A stretch of DNA of 64,000 nucleotides from assembly GCA_020073345.1 (NCBI GenBank), contig JAIQFI010000014.1, forward strand, positions 1 to 64,000, in the 5' to 3' direction. Below, in pieces: positions 43,884-52,767 of the stretch; the first letter of the stretch is position 1, and each line of letters begins with the position of its first letter. The notes under the pieces are model-generated. The model saw nothing but the letters and a program-made list of their open reading frames with translations. It ran no database searches and was not told the DNA's origin. The translations under genes and the position numbers were made by a program. The stretch is from Terriglobia bacterium (GTDB lineage Bacteria > Acidobacteriota > Terriglobia > Bryobacterales > Bryobacteraceae).

Positions 43884-45247
43884 CGGTCCCCGTCACCATA
43901 GGCGAAATCGGCGCGGCATTGCGCGCGAAAAAGATCTCGGTGCGTGAACTGACGGAAGAAGCGTTGCGGCGCGTGGCGGAGGCGAATCCACGCCTGAACG
44001 CATTCCTCACGGTCACGGAAGCGGCAGCACGCGCCCGCGCGGAGGCTTTAGAGGACGAACTCGCGCGCGGCATCGACCGCGGGCCTTTGCACGGCATTCC
44101 GATCGCGCACAAGGACAACATCTGTACGCGTGGCGTGCGCACCACCAGCGGGTCGAAAATCTTCGCGGACTTTGTACCGGAGCACGACGCGGCGATTGTC
44201 AGCCATTTGAACGACGCGGGCGCTGTCATGATCGGAAAAACCGGGATGCACGAGTTCGCCTATGGCATCACTTCGAACAACCCGCACTTCGGCGCGATTC
44301 GGAATCCATGGGATCTGGGGCGGATTCCCGGTGGATCGAGCGGCGGGTCGGCCGCGGCGGTGGCGACGGGACTCATTCCTCTCGCCACCGGCTCGGACAC
44401 GGGAGGGTCTATTCGCATTCCGGCGTCGTTCTGCGGCGTGGTGGGGTTGAAGCCGACCTACGAACGGGTGAGCCGCAAGGGTGTGATGCCGCTCGGACTA
44501 ACGCTGGATCACGCGGGTCTGCTGGCGGGCTCGGTGCGCGACACCGCGCTGGGGTACAACCTGATCGCGAAACATTCGAGCGGCTACCTGCCTCCCGCGC
44601 ACGCCGATTTGCGGGGCATGCGCATCGGCGTGCCCGAAAATTTCTTCGTGGAGAGAATTGCCCCGGAGGTCATGCTTTCGTTCCGCGCGGCGGTGCAGAC
44701 AGCGGCAGCGTTGGGAGCCCACGTGACCGAGATACGGCTGCCGGACGTTGAAGCGGTCAACGTCGTCGGACGCGTAGCGCAACTTTCGGAAGTCTCGGCA
44801 CTGTTAGCCGGTTACCTCGACCGCCGTACCGAAATCGGGCGGGACATTTTGGTGCTGGTGGAACAAGGCCGGCTGATTCCCGCGATCGATTACCTCAACG
44901 CACAGCGTGTCCGCACCGTGCTGGCCCGGGACTTTTCGAAGATTTGGAAGAATCTCGATTGCCTGATGACGCCGGCCACGGCGATCACCGCCCCAAAGAT
45001 TGGCGAGATGACGGTCGCGTTCGGCTCGATCAGTGAAGATGTTCGCATGGCTGCCACTCGCTTGGCCCGGCCGTTTAACGTGTTAGGCTGGCCGGCGCTG
45101 GCTCTGCCGTGCGGGTTTTCAAGCGCGGGATTGCCGATCGGTTTGCAATTGGTGGCTCCGCCCCAGCAGGAAGACACGTTGCTGCAGGCCGGCGCAGCTT
45201 TGGAGGACGCCTTCGGAATCGCGGGGCGGCGCCCGCCGTTGCCGTAA
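43880..45247 (+). CDS. amidase signature family enzyme (GatA-like)
   Basis: The 455-residue enzyme has the Ser-cisSer-Lys triad of amidase-signature hydrolases: Lys78 in IAHKDN, Ser153/154 in [10 protein letters not shown] and Ser177 in [12 protein letters not shown]. It resembles GatA, but no gatB or true gatC is near, so it is more likely a metabolic amidase than the tRNA amidotransferase. The start is GTG 43880, overlapping the small upstream gene. Its stop directly abuts the stop of the convergent transporter (45247/45248). Confidence 0.88.
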   Translation: MTVPVTIGEIGAALRAKKISVRELTEEALRRVAEANPRLNAFLTVTEAAARARAEALEDELARGIDRGPLHGIPIAHKDNICTRGVRTTSGSKIFADFVPEHDAAIVSHLNDAGAVMIGKTGMHEFAYGITSNNPHFGAIRNPWDLGRIPGGSSGGSAAAVATGLIPLATGSDTGGSIRIPASFCGVVGLKPTYERVSRKGVMPLGLTLDHAGLLAGSVRDTALGYNLIAKHSSGYLPPAHADLRGMRIGVPENFFVERIAPEVMLSFRAAVQTAAALGAHVTEIRLPDVEAVNVVGRVAQLSEVSALLAGYLDRRTEIGRDILVLVEQGRLIPAIDYLNAQRVRTVLARDFSKIWKNLDCLMTPATAITAPKIGEMTVAFGSISEDVRMAATRLARPFNVLGWPALALPCGFSSAGLPIGLQLVAPPQQEDTLLQAGAALEDAFGIAGRRPPLP

Positions 45248-46591
45248 CTAGTCGGGGAGTTTCTCGGGCGGTTCGGGCAGCCAGAACGTGAGTACCAGAG
45301 CCAGCAGATACACGCCGACTCCCACGACGGCCGCGGCGTAGGCCAGTTGCGCCCCCGGCAACGCCGCCGGCATGACCGCGGCGAGATGCGTCGTGACAAA
45401 AGACGCCGACGTCCCGAGCATTCGGCCACCGACGTTCGCCGCGAATCCCTCGCCGGTCCCACGCAGATGCAGCGGATAGATCCGGGGCATGTAGTTCCCG
45501 AGAAACGTGAGTTGCGCGATGGTGAAAAACCCGGCCATGAACACGCCTATGCGGAATAGCTCCAAGCTGCGCGTGCCTGTGTAGAAAAAGACAATCGCTG
45601 TGACAAATAGGCCGGGTATCAGGAATACTCTCAGCAGCGCGCGCCGGCTGACGATCAGCAGCCCCAGGCTGGCAATGGTGAATCTGCCCGCCAGGCCTCC
45701 GAGTTCCTGCATGGTCTGCGCGCCCGCTGTCGCCTGACCGCGCTCGGATGTAGGTAGCAGCCGGACCTCTGGAAGACCCGCGGCGATTTGCGGCGATTGC
45801 TGTACGGTCCCGAATGCGGCTCCATAGGCGCAGGCGAACAGCAGGGCGGTCACGACGGTGCTGCGGCGAAACTCCGGACGGAAAAGTTCCGTCACGCTCG
45901 GCCGCTTGAGGGTCCCTTCGAGGCGCCGCTGTTGCCACTGCGGAGATTCCGGCAGGAACGGGCGGATGAGCATCAAGGGAATCGCGGGAACGACACCGGA
46001 GATCAGCGTATAACGCCACGCGGAGTGTCCGCCGTAAATAGCCGGGAGATCTGCGCCGTAGCGATTGGCGAGATAGAATGCGCCGGCAACCATGGCTCCA
46101 CCCAGGGAAGAGAACAACTGGGTATAGCCGAGCACGGCCTCGCGCATTTTGGGCTCGGGGAACAGTTCGGCGAGCCATGCGACCGCCGCGATGAATTCGA
46201 CGCATATACCGGCGAAGCACAGCGCGCGAAACAGGAGCAGTGTTTCCATGCGCGTGGACATTCCCGCGGACAGGGCCGACACGGTGTAGAGCAGGATGCT
46301 CCAAACCAGGATGCGCCGCCGCCCGAAGCGATCCGCGAGGTAGCCACCCCACAAGCCGCAGAAGCCTCCGACCAGAGGCGGGATCCAGAACAGCAGTCCC
46401 GTCCAGTGGCGGTATTCGGCCGTGCCCGGAGAGAATCCGCCGAGTTCCATGACGGCGGGCTGCAACACCAGCGGAGCCACCAGCACCTCGTAGATGTCGA
46501 ACAGGAAACCGACCGCGGCCATGGCGCAAATGGTCCACTTGATGGGGTTAGAGATGTGGACGGGGTTGGAGATGCGCGGGGGGGCGGACAT
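45248..46591 (-). CDS. major facilitator superfamily transporter
   Basis: A 447-residue transporter with twelve hydrophobic segments. The MFS loop signature appears as GGYLADRFGRRRIL after helix 2, and a related ERTQ-like segment is lacking. The fold and the FDIYEVLV opening recall the sugar/metabolite-H+ symporter group. The N-terminus repeats ISNP twice. Adjacent genes (amidase, ORF6N remnant) are on the other strand. The substrate is unknown; an amide or carboxylic acid linked to the convergent amidase is only a guess. Confidence 0.87.
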   Translation of the reverse strand: MSAPPRISNPVHISNPIKWTICAMAAVGFLFDIYEVLVAPLVLQPAVMELGGFSPGTAEYRHWTGLLFWIPPLVGGFCGLWGGYLADRFGRRRILVWSILLYTVSALSAGMSTRMETLLLFRALCFAGICVEFIAAVAWLAELFPEPKMREAVLGYTQLFSSLGGAMVAGAFYLANRYGADLPAIYGGHSAWRYTLISGVVPAIPLMLIRPFLPESPQWQQRRLEGTLKRPSVTELFRPEFRRSTVVTALLFACAYGAAFGTVQQSPQIAAGLPEVRLLPTSERGQATAGAQTMQELGGLAGRFTIASLGLLIVSRRALLRVFLIPGLFVTAIVFFYTGTRSLELFRIGVFMAGFFTIAQLTFLGNYMPRIYPLHLRGTGEGFAANVGGRMLGTSASFVTTHLAAVMPAALPGAQLAYAAAVVGVGVYLLALVLTFWLPEPPEKLPD

Positions 46592-46659
46592 GAAAAACGC
46601 AAGGCTAGCACATAGCAGTATCGGTGAGACAACTTAAGGCCAGTTATCACTATGGTCGT

Positions 46660-47206
46660 ATGGCCACTTCGCGAAAACCCGCTGACTCTAAGCTTTCGGT
46701 TCCGGTGCAACTCGTTGACCGCAGGATCTATATGATCCGGGGACAAAAGGTCATGCTGGATGCAGACCTGGCGGAACTCTACCAGGTGCCCACGAAACGT
46801 TTAAATGAGCAGGTTCAGCGCAATCCCGGCCGCTTCCCGAAGGATTTTATGTTTCGCTTGAAGCAAGCGGAGTTCAAAAACTTGAGGTCGCAAATTGCGA
46901 CCTCAAGTTGGGGCGGACGCCGCAATCTGCCATACGCGTTCACCGAGCACGTGCGTAGCCATGCTTTCGGCCGTGCTGGCCAGCGTGCGCGCCGTCAAGA
47001 TGAGCGTCCTGATCATCCGTGCGTTCGTGCGCATGCGCGAGCTGCTGGCGAATCACAAGGAGCTGGCGATCCGGGTGGAAAGAATCGAAGATCTGCAGAG
47101 GCGGCAGGTTTCGGTGATTACGATCCTTGCGGATGAGATCAGCGAATTGAAGGCGATCCCTCCGCCAGGACCCAAGCGCCGGATCGGTTTCCCACGGCAG
47201 GGATAA
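46660..47206 (+). pseudogene. ORF6N domain protein, frameshifted
   Basis: The first part (ATG 46660) is a standard ORF6N domain: IYMIRGQKVMLDADLAELY, KRLNEQVQRN, FPKDFMFRL and SSWGGRRNLPYAFTEH. After that the frame goes wrong. The expected continuation (VAMLSAVLASVRAVKMSVLI, then IRAFVRMRELLANHKELA) is present in another frame that ends at 47206. One extra T at 46952 (cacgtgcgta for cacggcgta-like sequence) accounts for the shift. ORF6N proteins are phage- and plasmid-related putative DNA-binding proteins. This is either a decayed copy or a sequence error. Confidence 0.75.
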
Positions 47207-47231
47207 CGCCCTGCTACATTTGAAGGAAGCC

Positions 47232-48053
47232 ATGCAAAAAACCAGTGACGTCGCTCAACTGGCTGCGATTACTAAACGCATGCGGCGCACCGCGATCGAG
47301 ATGATCACCGAGGCGGGTTCGGGTCATCCGGGCGGGTCCCTGTCGGCGGCTGAAATCGTGACGACGCTGTTTTTTGATGTCCTGCGTCACGATCCTGAAA
47401 ATCCCCAGTGGCCGGATCGTGACCGGTTCATCCTGTCGAAGGGACACTGCTGCCCGATCCTCTACGCCGTCATGGCGGAGTGCGGGTATTGCCCCAAAGA
47501 CCAGCTGATGACCTTGCGCAAGCTCGGTTCGATCTACCAGGGTCACCCGGACGTCCGATTTCTGCCGGCGCTGGAGGCATCCACGGGCTCGTTGGGGTTG
47601 GGGCTTTCACTTGGTCTGGGTATGTCACTAGCCGCGAAGATGAATGGAGGCAAGGCGCGATCCTACGTCGTATTGGGCGATGGCGAGATCCAGGAGGGCC
47701 AGATCTGGGAAGCAGCCATGGCCGCAGCGTTCCTCCGCGTAGATAACCTGGTGGCGATTGTCGACTACAACCAGATCCAGCTGGACGGTTTCGTCAAGGA
47801 CATCATGAGTCTGGAGCCGCTGGCAGAGAAGTGGCGCGGCTTCGGATGGCACGTCATTGAGGCGTACGGGCATGACATCGCGGCTCTGCAAAGTGCGTTC
47901 GGCGAAGCGTCCTCGGAGAAAGGCAGGCCCACTTGCATCATCGCTCACACCATCAAAGGTAAGGGCGTATCGTTCATGGAGAACAATCCCAAGTTCCACG
48001 GTTCCGCGCCGACCCGCGAGGAGTGCGCAAAAGCTCTTCAGGAGCTGGCCTGA
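47232..48053 (+). CDS. transketolase, N-terminal subunit
   Basis: The thiamine-diphosphate binding half of a split transketolase, 273 residues. It has SGHPGGSLSAAEI, LSKGHCCPILYA, the ThDP motif GDGEIQEGQIWEAAMAAA and DYNQIQLDG. AAGGA is 5 bases before the ATG at 47232. The pyrimidine-binding half follows and overlaps it by one base (TGATG). Together they should transfer two-carbon units in the pentose phosphate pathway, or act in a related ThDP reaction, since split forms are less well characterised. Confidence 0.93.
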   Translation: MQKTSDVAQLAAITKRMRRTAIEMITEAGSGHPGGSLSAAEIVTTLFFDVLRHDPENPQWPDRDRFILSKGHCCPILYAVMAECGYCPKDQLMTLRKLGSIYQGHPDVRFLPALEASTGSLGLGLSLGLGMSLAAKMNGGKARSYVVLGDGEIQEGQIWEAAMAAAFLRVDNLVAIVDYNQIQLDGFVKDIMSLEPLAEKWRGFGWHVIEAYGHDIAALQSAFGEASSEKGRPTCIIAHTIKGKGVSFMENNPKFHGSAPTREECAKALQELA

Positions 48054-49018
48054 TGCCTGCCAAAACCAAATACGAACTCCCGCTGGGCGCTGCCACGCGC
48101 GAAGCGTTCGGGAAGGCGCTGGTGGATCTGGGACGGACGAATCCGGATGTCGTGGCACTGGATGCGGATCTCTCCAAATCCACGTACACGGCCGGATTCG
48201 CGAAGGAGTTTCCCAGCCGCTTCATCGAGTGCGGTATCGCCGAATCTAACATGATTGCGATCGGAGCGGGCCTGGCGTCCGCCGGGAAGATTCCGTTCGC
48301 GGCGAGCTTTTCGGTGTTCGCCCTGAACAAAGGATTCGAGCAGTTACGAGTCACCGCGGCGTATCCCAACGTGAATCTCAAAGTGGTAGGCACGCACAGC
48401 GGCATCTCGATCGGTGAAGATGGGCCCTCGCAAATGAGCGTGGAAGATCTGAGCCTGGCCTGCTCTCTGCCGGGATTTACGGTGCTTTCTCCCGCCGACG
48501 AAACGTCCATGATCGAGCTGGTCAAGCTGTCGGCGGCGCACGTCGGGCCGGTTTTTATCCGCGCCGGGCGGCCCAAGGCTGCGCGCATCTATCAAGCGGG
48601 CCGCCAGTTCAAAATCGGCCAGGCGATCGAGCTGCTGGAAGGCTCGGATGTAACGTTGATCGCCACCGGTTTGCTGGTAGCCGAGTCGATTCGCGCGGCG
48701 GAAGCACTCGAAGCGGAAGGGATTTCCGCGCGGGTGATCGACTTCCACACCATCAAGCCTCTAGATCGCGAAGCTATTGCACGGGCGGCGCGCGAAACCG
48801 GGGCGATCGTGGTTGCCGAGGAGCACCTTGCCGATGGCGGATTAGGCGTGCGCATCGCGCAAGTGGTGGCCGAAACGCATCCGGCCCCCATGGAATTCGT
48901 GGGGATCCAGAACACCTACGCGGAATCGGCGACGCCGGAGCAGCTGCTCGACAAGTACGGCCTGCTGGCGCGCGATGTGGCCGCAGCCGCGCGGCGCGTT
49001 GTGAAGCGGAAGCGTTAG
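48053..49018 (+). CDS. transketolase, C-terminal subunit
   Basis: The second half of the split transketolase, 321 residues: the pyrimidine-binding domain with VALDADLSKST, FIECGIAESNMIAIGAG and HSGISIGEDGPSQM, then the C-terminal domain with TLIATGLLV and VVAEEHLADGGLG. The ATG overlaps the last base of the N-terminal subunit stop, with GGAG 9 bases before. The two chains form the active tetramer. A histidine-kinase-like gene follows 9 bp later, which may place the regulators in the same transcript. Confidence 0.93.
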   Translation: MPAKTKYELPLGAATREAFGKALVDLGRTNPDVVALDADLSKSTYTAGFAKEFPSRFIECGIAESNMIAIGAGLASAGKIPFAASFSVFALNKGFEQLRVTAAYPNVNLKVVGTHSGISIGEDGPSQMSVEDLSLACSLPGFTVLSPADETSMIELVKLSAAHVGPVFIRAGRPKAARIYQAGRQFKIGQAIELLEGSDVTLIATGLLVAESIRAAEALEAEGISARVIDFHTIKPLDREAIARAARETGAIVVAEEHLADGGLGVRIAQVVAETHPAPMEFVGIQNTYAESATPEQLLDKYGLLARDVAAAARRVVKRKR

Positions 49019-49027
49019 ATCCCGTCC

Positions 49028-49684
49028 ATGGCGAAGCGGCTTCGCACCAGGCACAAGGCGAAGAAGACCGTGAAGAGCGACGTGGAGCAGGTGGCCGCGC
49101 TCTATGTCCAGGCGCGGGCCATGCTCATTCGCGCCGGGCGTACGCTGCACGATCACATCGGATCGTCGCTCTCGGCCGCGGGAGTGCAACTCCAACTGCT
49201 GAGCATGGACATGCCCGCGGCTCAGGAGCGGATCGGAGAAACGCTCCGGATCCTGGAAGAGGCGCTCGATCGGGTTCGGGATCTTAGTCAGAACTTGTGC
49301 CCTTCGCCGGCGTACCGGGGCGGCCTGAAACAGGCCCTTTTGCGGTTGGTCGACCAATATGGATCGGGCAGTTGTCAGATAGAAGTTGAGTACTCCGTGA
49401 CAGCCGCGGTGCCGGCGGAGATCGCCGTGGCGCTCTACGAGGCTGGCTGTGCGGCGGTGGAGCAAGCGCTTCAGCGGGGAGCCGCGCGGGTAAACATCGC
49501 CGTGCGGGGCACCGGCCGGGTGGTTCTGCGCATCGTGGACGACGGGCGGAAGACCGGCCGCGCTCGCGCGTTGTCGGCGATCCGCTCCCTTGCGCGCGAA
49601 CAAGGACTGGCATTTGAATGCACGACAGGAAAGAGTACAATTGTTTCCATCTGCTATGCCAGTCGACGTACTGCTCGTGGATGA
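49028..49684 (+). CDS. NarX-type histidine kinase with degenerate ATPase domain
   Basis: The 218-residue soluble protein has a HisKA_3-type helix with His41 in TLHDHIGSSLSAAG. An ATPase-like region follows, but its motifs are eroded: where related kinases have an E-A-x-x-N box, this one reads AAVEQALQRGAARV; DDGR survives, while the glycine lid is replaced by KTGRARALSAIRSL. So ATP binding is doubtful. It overlaps the downstream response regulator by 29 bases, so the two are a pair. It may act as a phosphatase or scaffold for that regulator. Confidence 0.8.
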   Translation: MAKRLRTRHKAKKTVKSDVEQVAALYVQARAMLIRAGRTLHDHIGSSLSAAGVQLQLLSMDMPAAQERIGETLRILEEALDRVRDLSQNLCPSPAYRGGLKQALLRLVDQYGSGSCQIEVEYSVTAAVPAEIAVALYEAGCAAVEQALQRGAARVNIAVRGTGRVVLRIVDDGRKTGRARALSAIRSLAREQGLAFECTTGKSTIVSICYASRRTARG

Positions 49685-50327
49685 TCATAAGATCATGCGC
49701 GATGGCATCAAAGCCATCCTGAACCGATCGAGCGAATTCCGCGTGGCAGGCGAAGCTGAGAACGGCTCGGACGCCGTGCAGTTCGTCAAGAAATTCCATC
49801 CGCAGCTGGTGCTGATGGATATCGGTCTGCCGGGCTTGAACGGCGTCGAAACCACGGCTGAAATCCTGAGGCACCAGCCGGACTGCAAGATCGTGATTCT
49901 TTCGATGTACGACGATGAGAATTCCGTGGTGAGCGCGGTGCGCTCCGGCGCACGTGCTTTTGTTCTCAAACGCGCTTCCGATAACGATCTTCTCGAAGCG
50001 TTGCGGATGGTTGCGGCCGGCGGCATGTATCTTAGCCCGCAGGTATCCGACCGCCTGCTCACGCGCATCCAGAAGGGCAACCTGGAATCGCGCCAGACGC
50101 CCGCGGTGCTCGAATCGCTTTCGCCCCGCGAGGTGCAGGTGCTGCGGCTGGTGGCCGACGGGAAAACCAGCAAGGAAATCGCGGTTCTGCTCGACCTGCG
50201 CGAGCAGACTGTGCGCAGCTATCGCAAGACCATGATGAAGAAGCTGGGAGTCAACAACGTGGCAGGTTTGACGCAGCTCGCGCTTTCCACGGGCCTCACG
50301 CACGCCGCGCGCGGCACCCACAAGTGA
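49656..50327 (+). CDS. NarL-type response regulator
   Basis: A 223-residue regulator with receiver acidic pair Asp9-Asp10, phospho-acceptor Asp55 in LVLMDIGLPG, the conserved Lys in FVLKRAS, and a LuxR-type helix-turn-helix (LSPREVQVLRLVADGKTSKE). It begins inside the upstream kinase-like gene and its stop overlaps the GTG of the amidohydrolase gene (GTGA), so four genes from transketolase onward could be one transcript. Confidence 0.92.
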   Translation: MPVDVLLVDDHKIMRDGIKAILNRSSEFRVAGEAENGSDAVQFVKKFHPQLVLMDIGLPGLNGVETTAEILRHQPDCKIVILSMYDDENSVVSAVRSGARAFVLKRASDNDLLEALRMVAAGGMYLSPQVSDRLLTRIQKGNLESRQTPAVLESLSPREVQVLRLVADGKTSKEIAVLLDLREQTVRSYRKTMMKKLGVNNVAGLTQLALSTGLTHAARGTHK

Positions 50328-51244
50328 GTGACCAGATGACCCGGCCCTCGCCCTGGGGGCCGCTGGCCGTAGCCGACGCGCATCTGCACTTCTTCTCGCA
50401 TCACTTCTTCTCCACACTAGTTAGCCAGAAGCCGGGCTTGACGATCGAGGCCGCGGGCGCGCAACTGGGTTGGCAACTGCCTACGCGGGAGCCGGAGAAG
50501 CTAGCGGCCACCTGGGTCCGCGAGCTTGACCGGCACGGCGTGTTCGCGTCGGCGCTGATCGCCAGCGTACCCGGCGATGAGGGCTCGGTGACTGCCGCAA
50601 CGCGTGCCTTTCCGGACCGTTTTTTCGCGTACGCGATGGTGAATCCGCGGGCGCTGACAACCGGTCTGCCGGCCACGTTCTCAGAAGTGCGCGTGGCCTG
50701 TCTGTTTCCGGCGATGCACGGATACTCCGTGCAGGACGACTGCGCCCGGCCGGTGTTTGAATGGGCCCAGACCCATCGGCGGGCGGTGTTCGTGCACTGC
50801 GGCGTTCTGAGCGTCGGTGTGCGCAAGAAGCTGGGGTTGCCGTCGCCCTTCGATATGCGGTTCTCGAATCCCGTCGATTTGCACGCCGTCGCGCTGCGCT
50901 ATCCCGAAGTTCCGATGATCGTGCCGCACTTCGGCGCGGGCTATTTTCGGGAAGCTCTGATGCTGGCCGACCAGTGCTCGAACGTCCACCTGGATACGTC
51001 CAGCTCCAATCAATGGATGCGCTACCACGCCGGGCACCTCACCTTGCGCGAGGTTTTCCGGCATGCCTTGGAAGTTGCGGGGCCCAGGCGGCTGCTGTTC
51101 GGGACGGATTCCTCGTTTTTCCCGCGCGGCTGGCAACACGGGATCTTCGAGGATCAGGCACGGGCGCTCTATAAAATCGGGACCAGCGAAGCGGATGCGC
51201 GAGCCATATTCAGCGAAAACTTAGTGAGAATTCTCGCGGCCTGA
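50324..51244 (+). CDS. amidohydrolase family protein (TIM-barrel)
   Basis: A 306-residue member of the amidohydrolase-2 group. The metal-binding HxH is in VADAHLHFF, a His in IVPHFGAG, and the C-terminal Asp in LLFGTDSSFF. Members include decarboxylases and lactone hydrolases, so the reaction is not fixed by sequence. The start is GTG 50324, overlapping the regulator stop by four bases. It lies 17 bp upstream of an uncharacterised gene. Confidence 0.87.
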   Translation: MSDQMTRPSPWGPLAVADAHLHFFSHHFFSTLVSQKPGLTIEAAGAQLGWQLPTREPEKLAATWVRELDRHGVFASALIASVPGDEGSVTAATRAFPDRFFAYAMVNPRALTTGLPATFSEVRVACLFPAMHGYSVQDDCARPVFEWAQTHRRAVFVHCGVLSVGVRKKLGLPSPFDMRFSNPVDLHAVALRYPEVPMIVPHFGAGYFREALMLADQCSNVHLDTSSSNQWMRYHAGHLTLREVFRHALEVAGPRRLLFGTDSSFFPRGWQHGIFEDQARALYKIGTSEADARAIFSENLVRILAA

Positions 51245-51261
51245 GGCAACGTCATCTTGGT

Positions 51262-51813
51262 ATGACGCTTGTGAATAAGACACTCGACACATTCCGCCTT
51301 CGGCGAAAATCCGTGTTCCGGTATCCGATGGACCCGGCGCCACGCACGGCCGTGCTAGCGGCCTGTTTCAGGCAACCAAGGCTGCGGCCGAATTATCCCG
51401 TTCGGGTTTTCCCGCAGGGCTGGTCCGAGGAGGTCTCCGCATTCGCCCCGGCTGCCATCGCGGCCCCGCGCGAACAATTGCTGAAGCTGGCTGCGGCCGA
51501 CCGGCCGCCCGAGCTTACTCATGCGGCCATCGCACTCGAGAGTCCCGGCGATCCGATGCTCTCGGCGGTGGAGCGCGAACGGCTGTGGCGGGCGTTTCGC
51601 GTCCCGGTGTTTGAGCAAATCATCGGGCCGGACGGCGAGCTGCTCGCGGCCGAGTGCGAGGCGCACGACGGGCTACACATCGAGATCCCCGGCTTGCCGT
51701 GGAACGGCTACCGGCTCGAATTGGCAGCGTGCGGCTGCGGCCGCAAGACCCCGCGCCTGACACCGGTCCAGCCAGCCGAACGTGTCCGTAGCGCGGCTGC
51801 TTACGCACGCTGA
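51262..51813 (+). CDS. protein of unknown function, weakly like the C-terminal part of an adenylate-forming ligase
   Basis: A 183-residue protein without signal or membrane segment. Around residues 115-145 it reads VPVFEQIIGPDGELLAAEC then AHDGLHIE, which recalls phenylacetate-CoA-ligase-like proteins, but the AMP-binding core is absent. It ends in a Cys-x-Cys-x3 stretch (CGCGRKTPRL). It is preceded by the amidohydrolase and followed by tRNA-Leu. It may be a truncated gene or a small domain of its own; the similarity is weak and by eye. Confidence 0.6.
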   Translation: MTLVNKTLDTFRLRRKSVFRYPMDPAPRTAVLAACFRQPRLRPNYPVRVFPQGWSEEVSAFAPAAIAAPREQLLKLAAADRPPELTHAAIALESPGDPMLSAVERERLWRAFRVPVFEQIIGPDGELLAAECEAHDGLHIEIPGLPWNGYRLELAACGCGRKTPRLTPVQPAERVRSAAAYAR

Positions 51814-51841
51814 AAGCATGTCCGGGAACACCCACGCGGGC

Positions 51842-51847
51842 TATAAT
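51842..51847 (+). promoter_or_regulatory. -10 box of tRNA-Leu
   Basis: TATAAT lies 20 bases before the first base of the tRNA, the right distance for a start a few bases upstream of the mature end. A convincing -35 box is not visible. Confidence 0.45.
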
Positions 51848-51867
51848 GCCTACAGTCACGTCCCTGC

Positions 51868-51952
51868 GGCCCCGTGGCGGAATTGGCAGACGCGCCAGAC
51901 TTAGGATCTGGTCTCGAGAGAGGTTCCGGTTCGACCCCGGACGGGGCCACCA
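51868..51952 (+). tRNA. tRNA-Leu (anticodon UAG)
   Basis: The 85-base sequence folds into a type II tRNA with a long variable arm. The acceptor stem pairs GGCCCCG (51868-51874) with CGGGGCC (51942-51948), then discriminator A and an encoded CCA. The anticodon stem is CCAGA/TCTGG around the loop CTTAGGA, giving anticodon TAG (codon CUA). The D arm GGCGGAATTGGCAGACGC and T loop TTCGACC are standard for leucine tRNA. Confidence 0.96.
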
Positions 51953-52159
51953 GTGTTCTTGGGCCTGACCTCTGCGAAATGCTGCTCGTGCCTCATCTCA
52001 GGACAGCGCCCGGCAGCGCATTCTAACCACCAAGATCCTTTTTTCACGAACAAGCTGCGCGTTTTAGCGCAGGCCTGGAATCGCACAGCTAGCCGCCGGA
52101 GAGCAATAAGCCTTCTCGAATCACAGCCCTGCGTTCTTAAGTCACGTAAGGAGGCTCGA
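51953..52159. other. intergenic stretch between tRNA-Leu and the leader peptide
   Basis: No gene is supported here. A run CCTTTTTT near 52037-52043 may serve as tRNA transcription end, but the upstream stem is weak. The promoter of the exported protein gene should lie in the second half. Confidence 0.3.
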
Positions 52160-52195
52160 GTGCTTCCACGTTACCCGAAAGGAGGATCTCAATGA
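52160..52195 (+). CDS. 11-codon leader peptide before the exported protein
   Basis: GTG 52160 reads MLPRYPKGGSQ and stops at TGA 52193-52195, which overlaps the ATG (52192) of the next gene. A full AAGGAGG lies 5 bases before the GTG, and a second AAAGGAGG for the downstream gene lies inside the mini-gene. Two strong ribosome sites in tandem, with overlapping stop and start, suggest translational coupling or attenuation. The peptide has no run of a single amino acid that would indicate classic attenuation. Confidence 0.45.
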   Translation: MLPRYPKGGSQ

Positions 52196-52740
52196 TCCAC
52201 AAATCGACAACTTGGATGGCCATTCCCGGGCTGCTGCTGGCAGGGTTCCTGGCTATCCCGCCCGCTTCGAAAGCTGCCAACGCTCCCGATTCTGAACAAG
52301 TCTCGAAGCTTCTTTCCGAAGCAAAGACGATGTCATTCCAGTTGAAGGAAGACGCCGTCACCATGGAGAGTTTCACCCGCATGAACGTGAGCTGGGAAAG
52401 CCACGCTGCGGCGATCAACCAGATCAAAGACCACATCAATGCTTTGACACGCCAGACGGCCAAGCTTAAAGAAGCAAGAAGCACTGGTTCGCCCTGGCAA
52501 CAGACCGCGATCGATCGGATCTCGCCGTTCCTGGATGAACTCGGTGGATATACCTACGCGGTTATCGAGCACATCAACGGCACGACAAAACACACGCCGG
52601 CTGAATACAAGGACTACCTGGAAGCGAACGCCGACTACGCGACGGACTTGGCCGCAATGATCGGAGACTTTGTCGATTTCGGCAAGACCAAGGACCGTTT
52701 ACAGAACCTTGGCGACAAACTCGAAATTGGCAGACGCTAA
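52192..52740 (+). CDS. exported all-helical protein of unknown function
   Basis: A 182-residue protein with a clear signal peptide (cleavage near ASKAANA), then a mature part that is almost entirely helical: SEQVSKLLSEAKTMSFQL, AINQIKDHINALTRQTAKL and a final amphipathic stretch with AAMIGDFVDFGKTKDRL. It has no cysteines in the mature part and no known motif. GGAGG lies 6 bases before the ATG. It is followed 27 bp later by a TonB receptor on the same strand, so a periplasmic helper of that receptor is a reasonable guess. Confidence 0.8.
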   Translation: MIHKSTTWMAIPGLLLAGFLAIPPASKAANAPDSEQVSKLLSEAKTMSFQLKEDAVTMESFTRMNVSWESHAAAINQIKDHINALTRQTAKLKEARSTGSPWQQTAIDRISPFLDELGGYTYAVIEHINGTTKHTPAEYKDYLEANADYATDLAAMIGDFVDFGKTKDRLQNLGDKLEIGRR

Positions 52741-52767
52741 TCAAGAGAAGCAAGGGGAGGGACAACC

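Noticed and set aside
45075-46538. A 487-codon minus-strand frame overlapping the amidase and MFS genes
   Set aside because: It shares the strand but not the frame of the MFS gene and has the Arg-rich look of a frame shadow.
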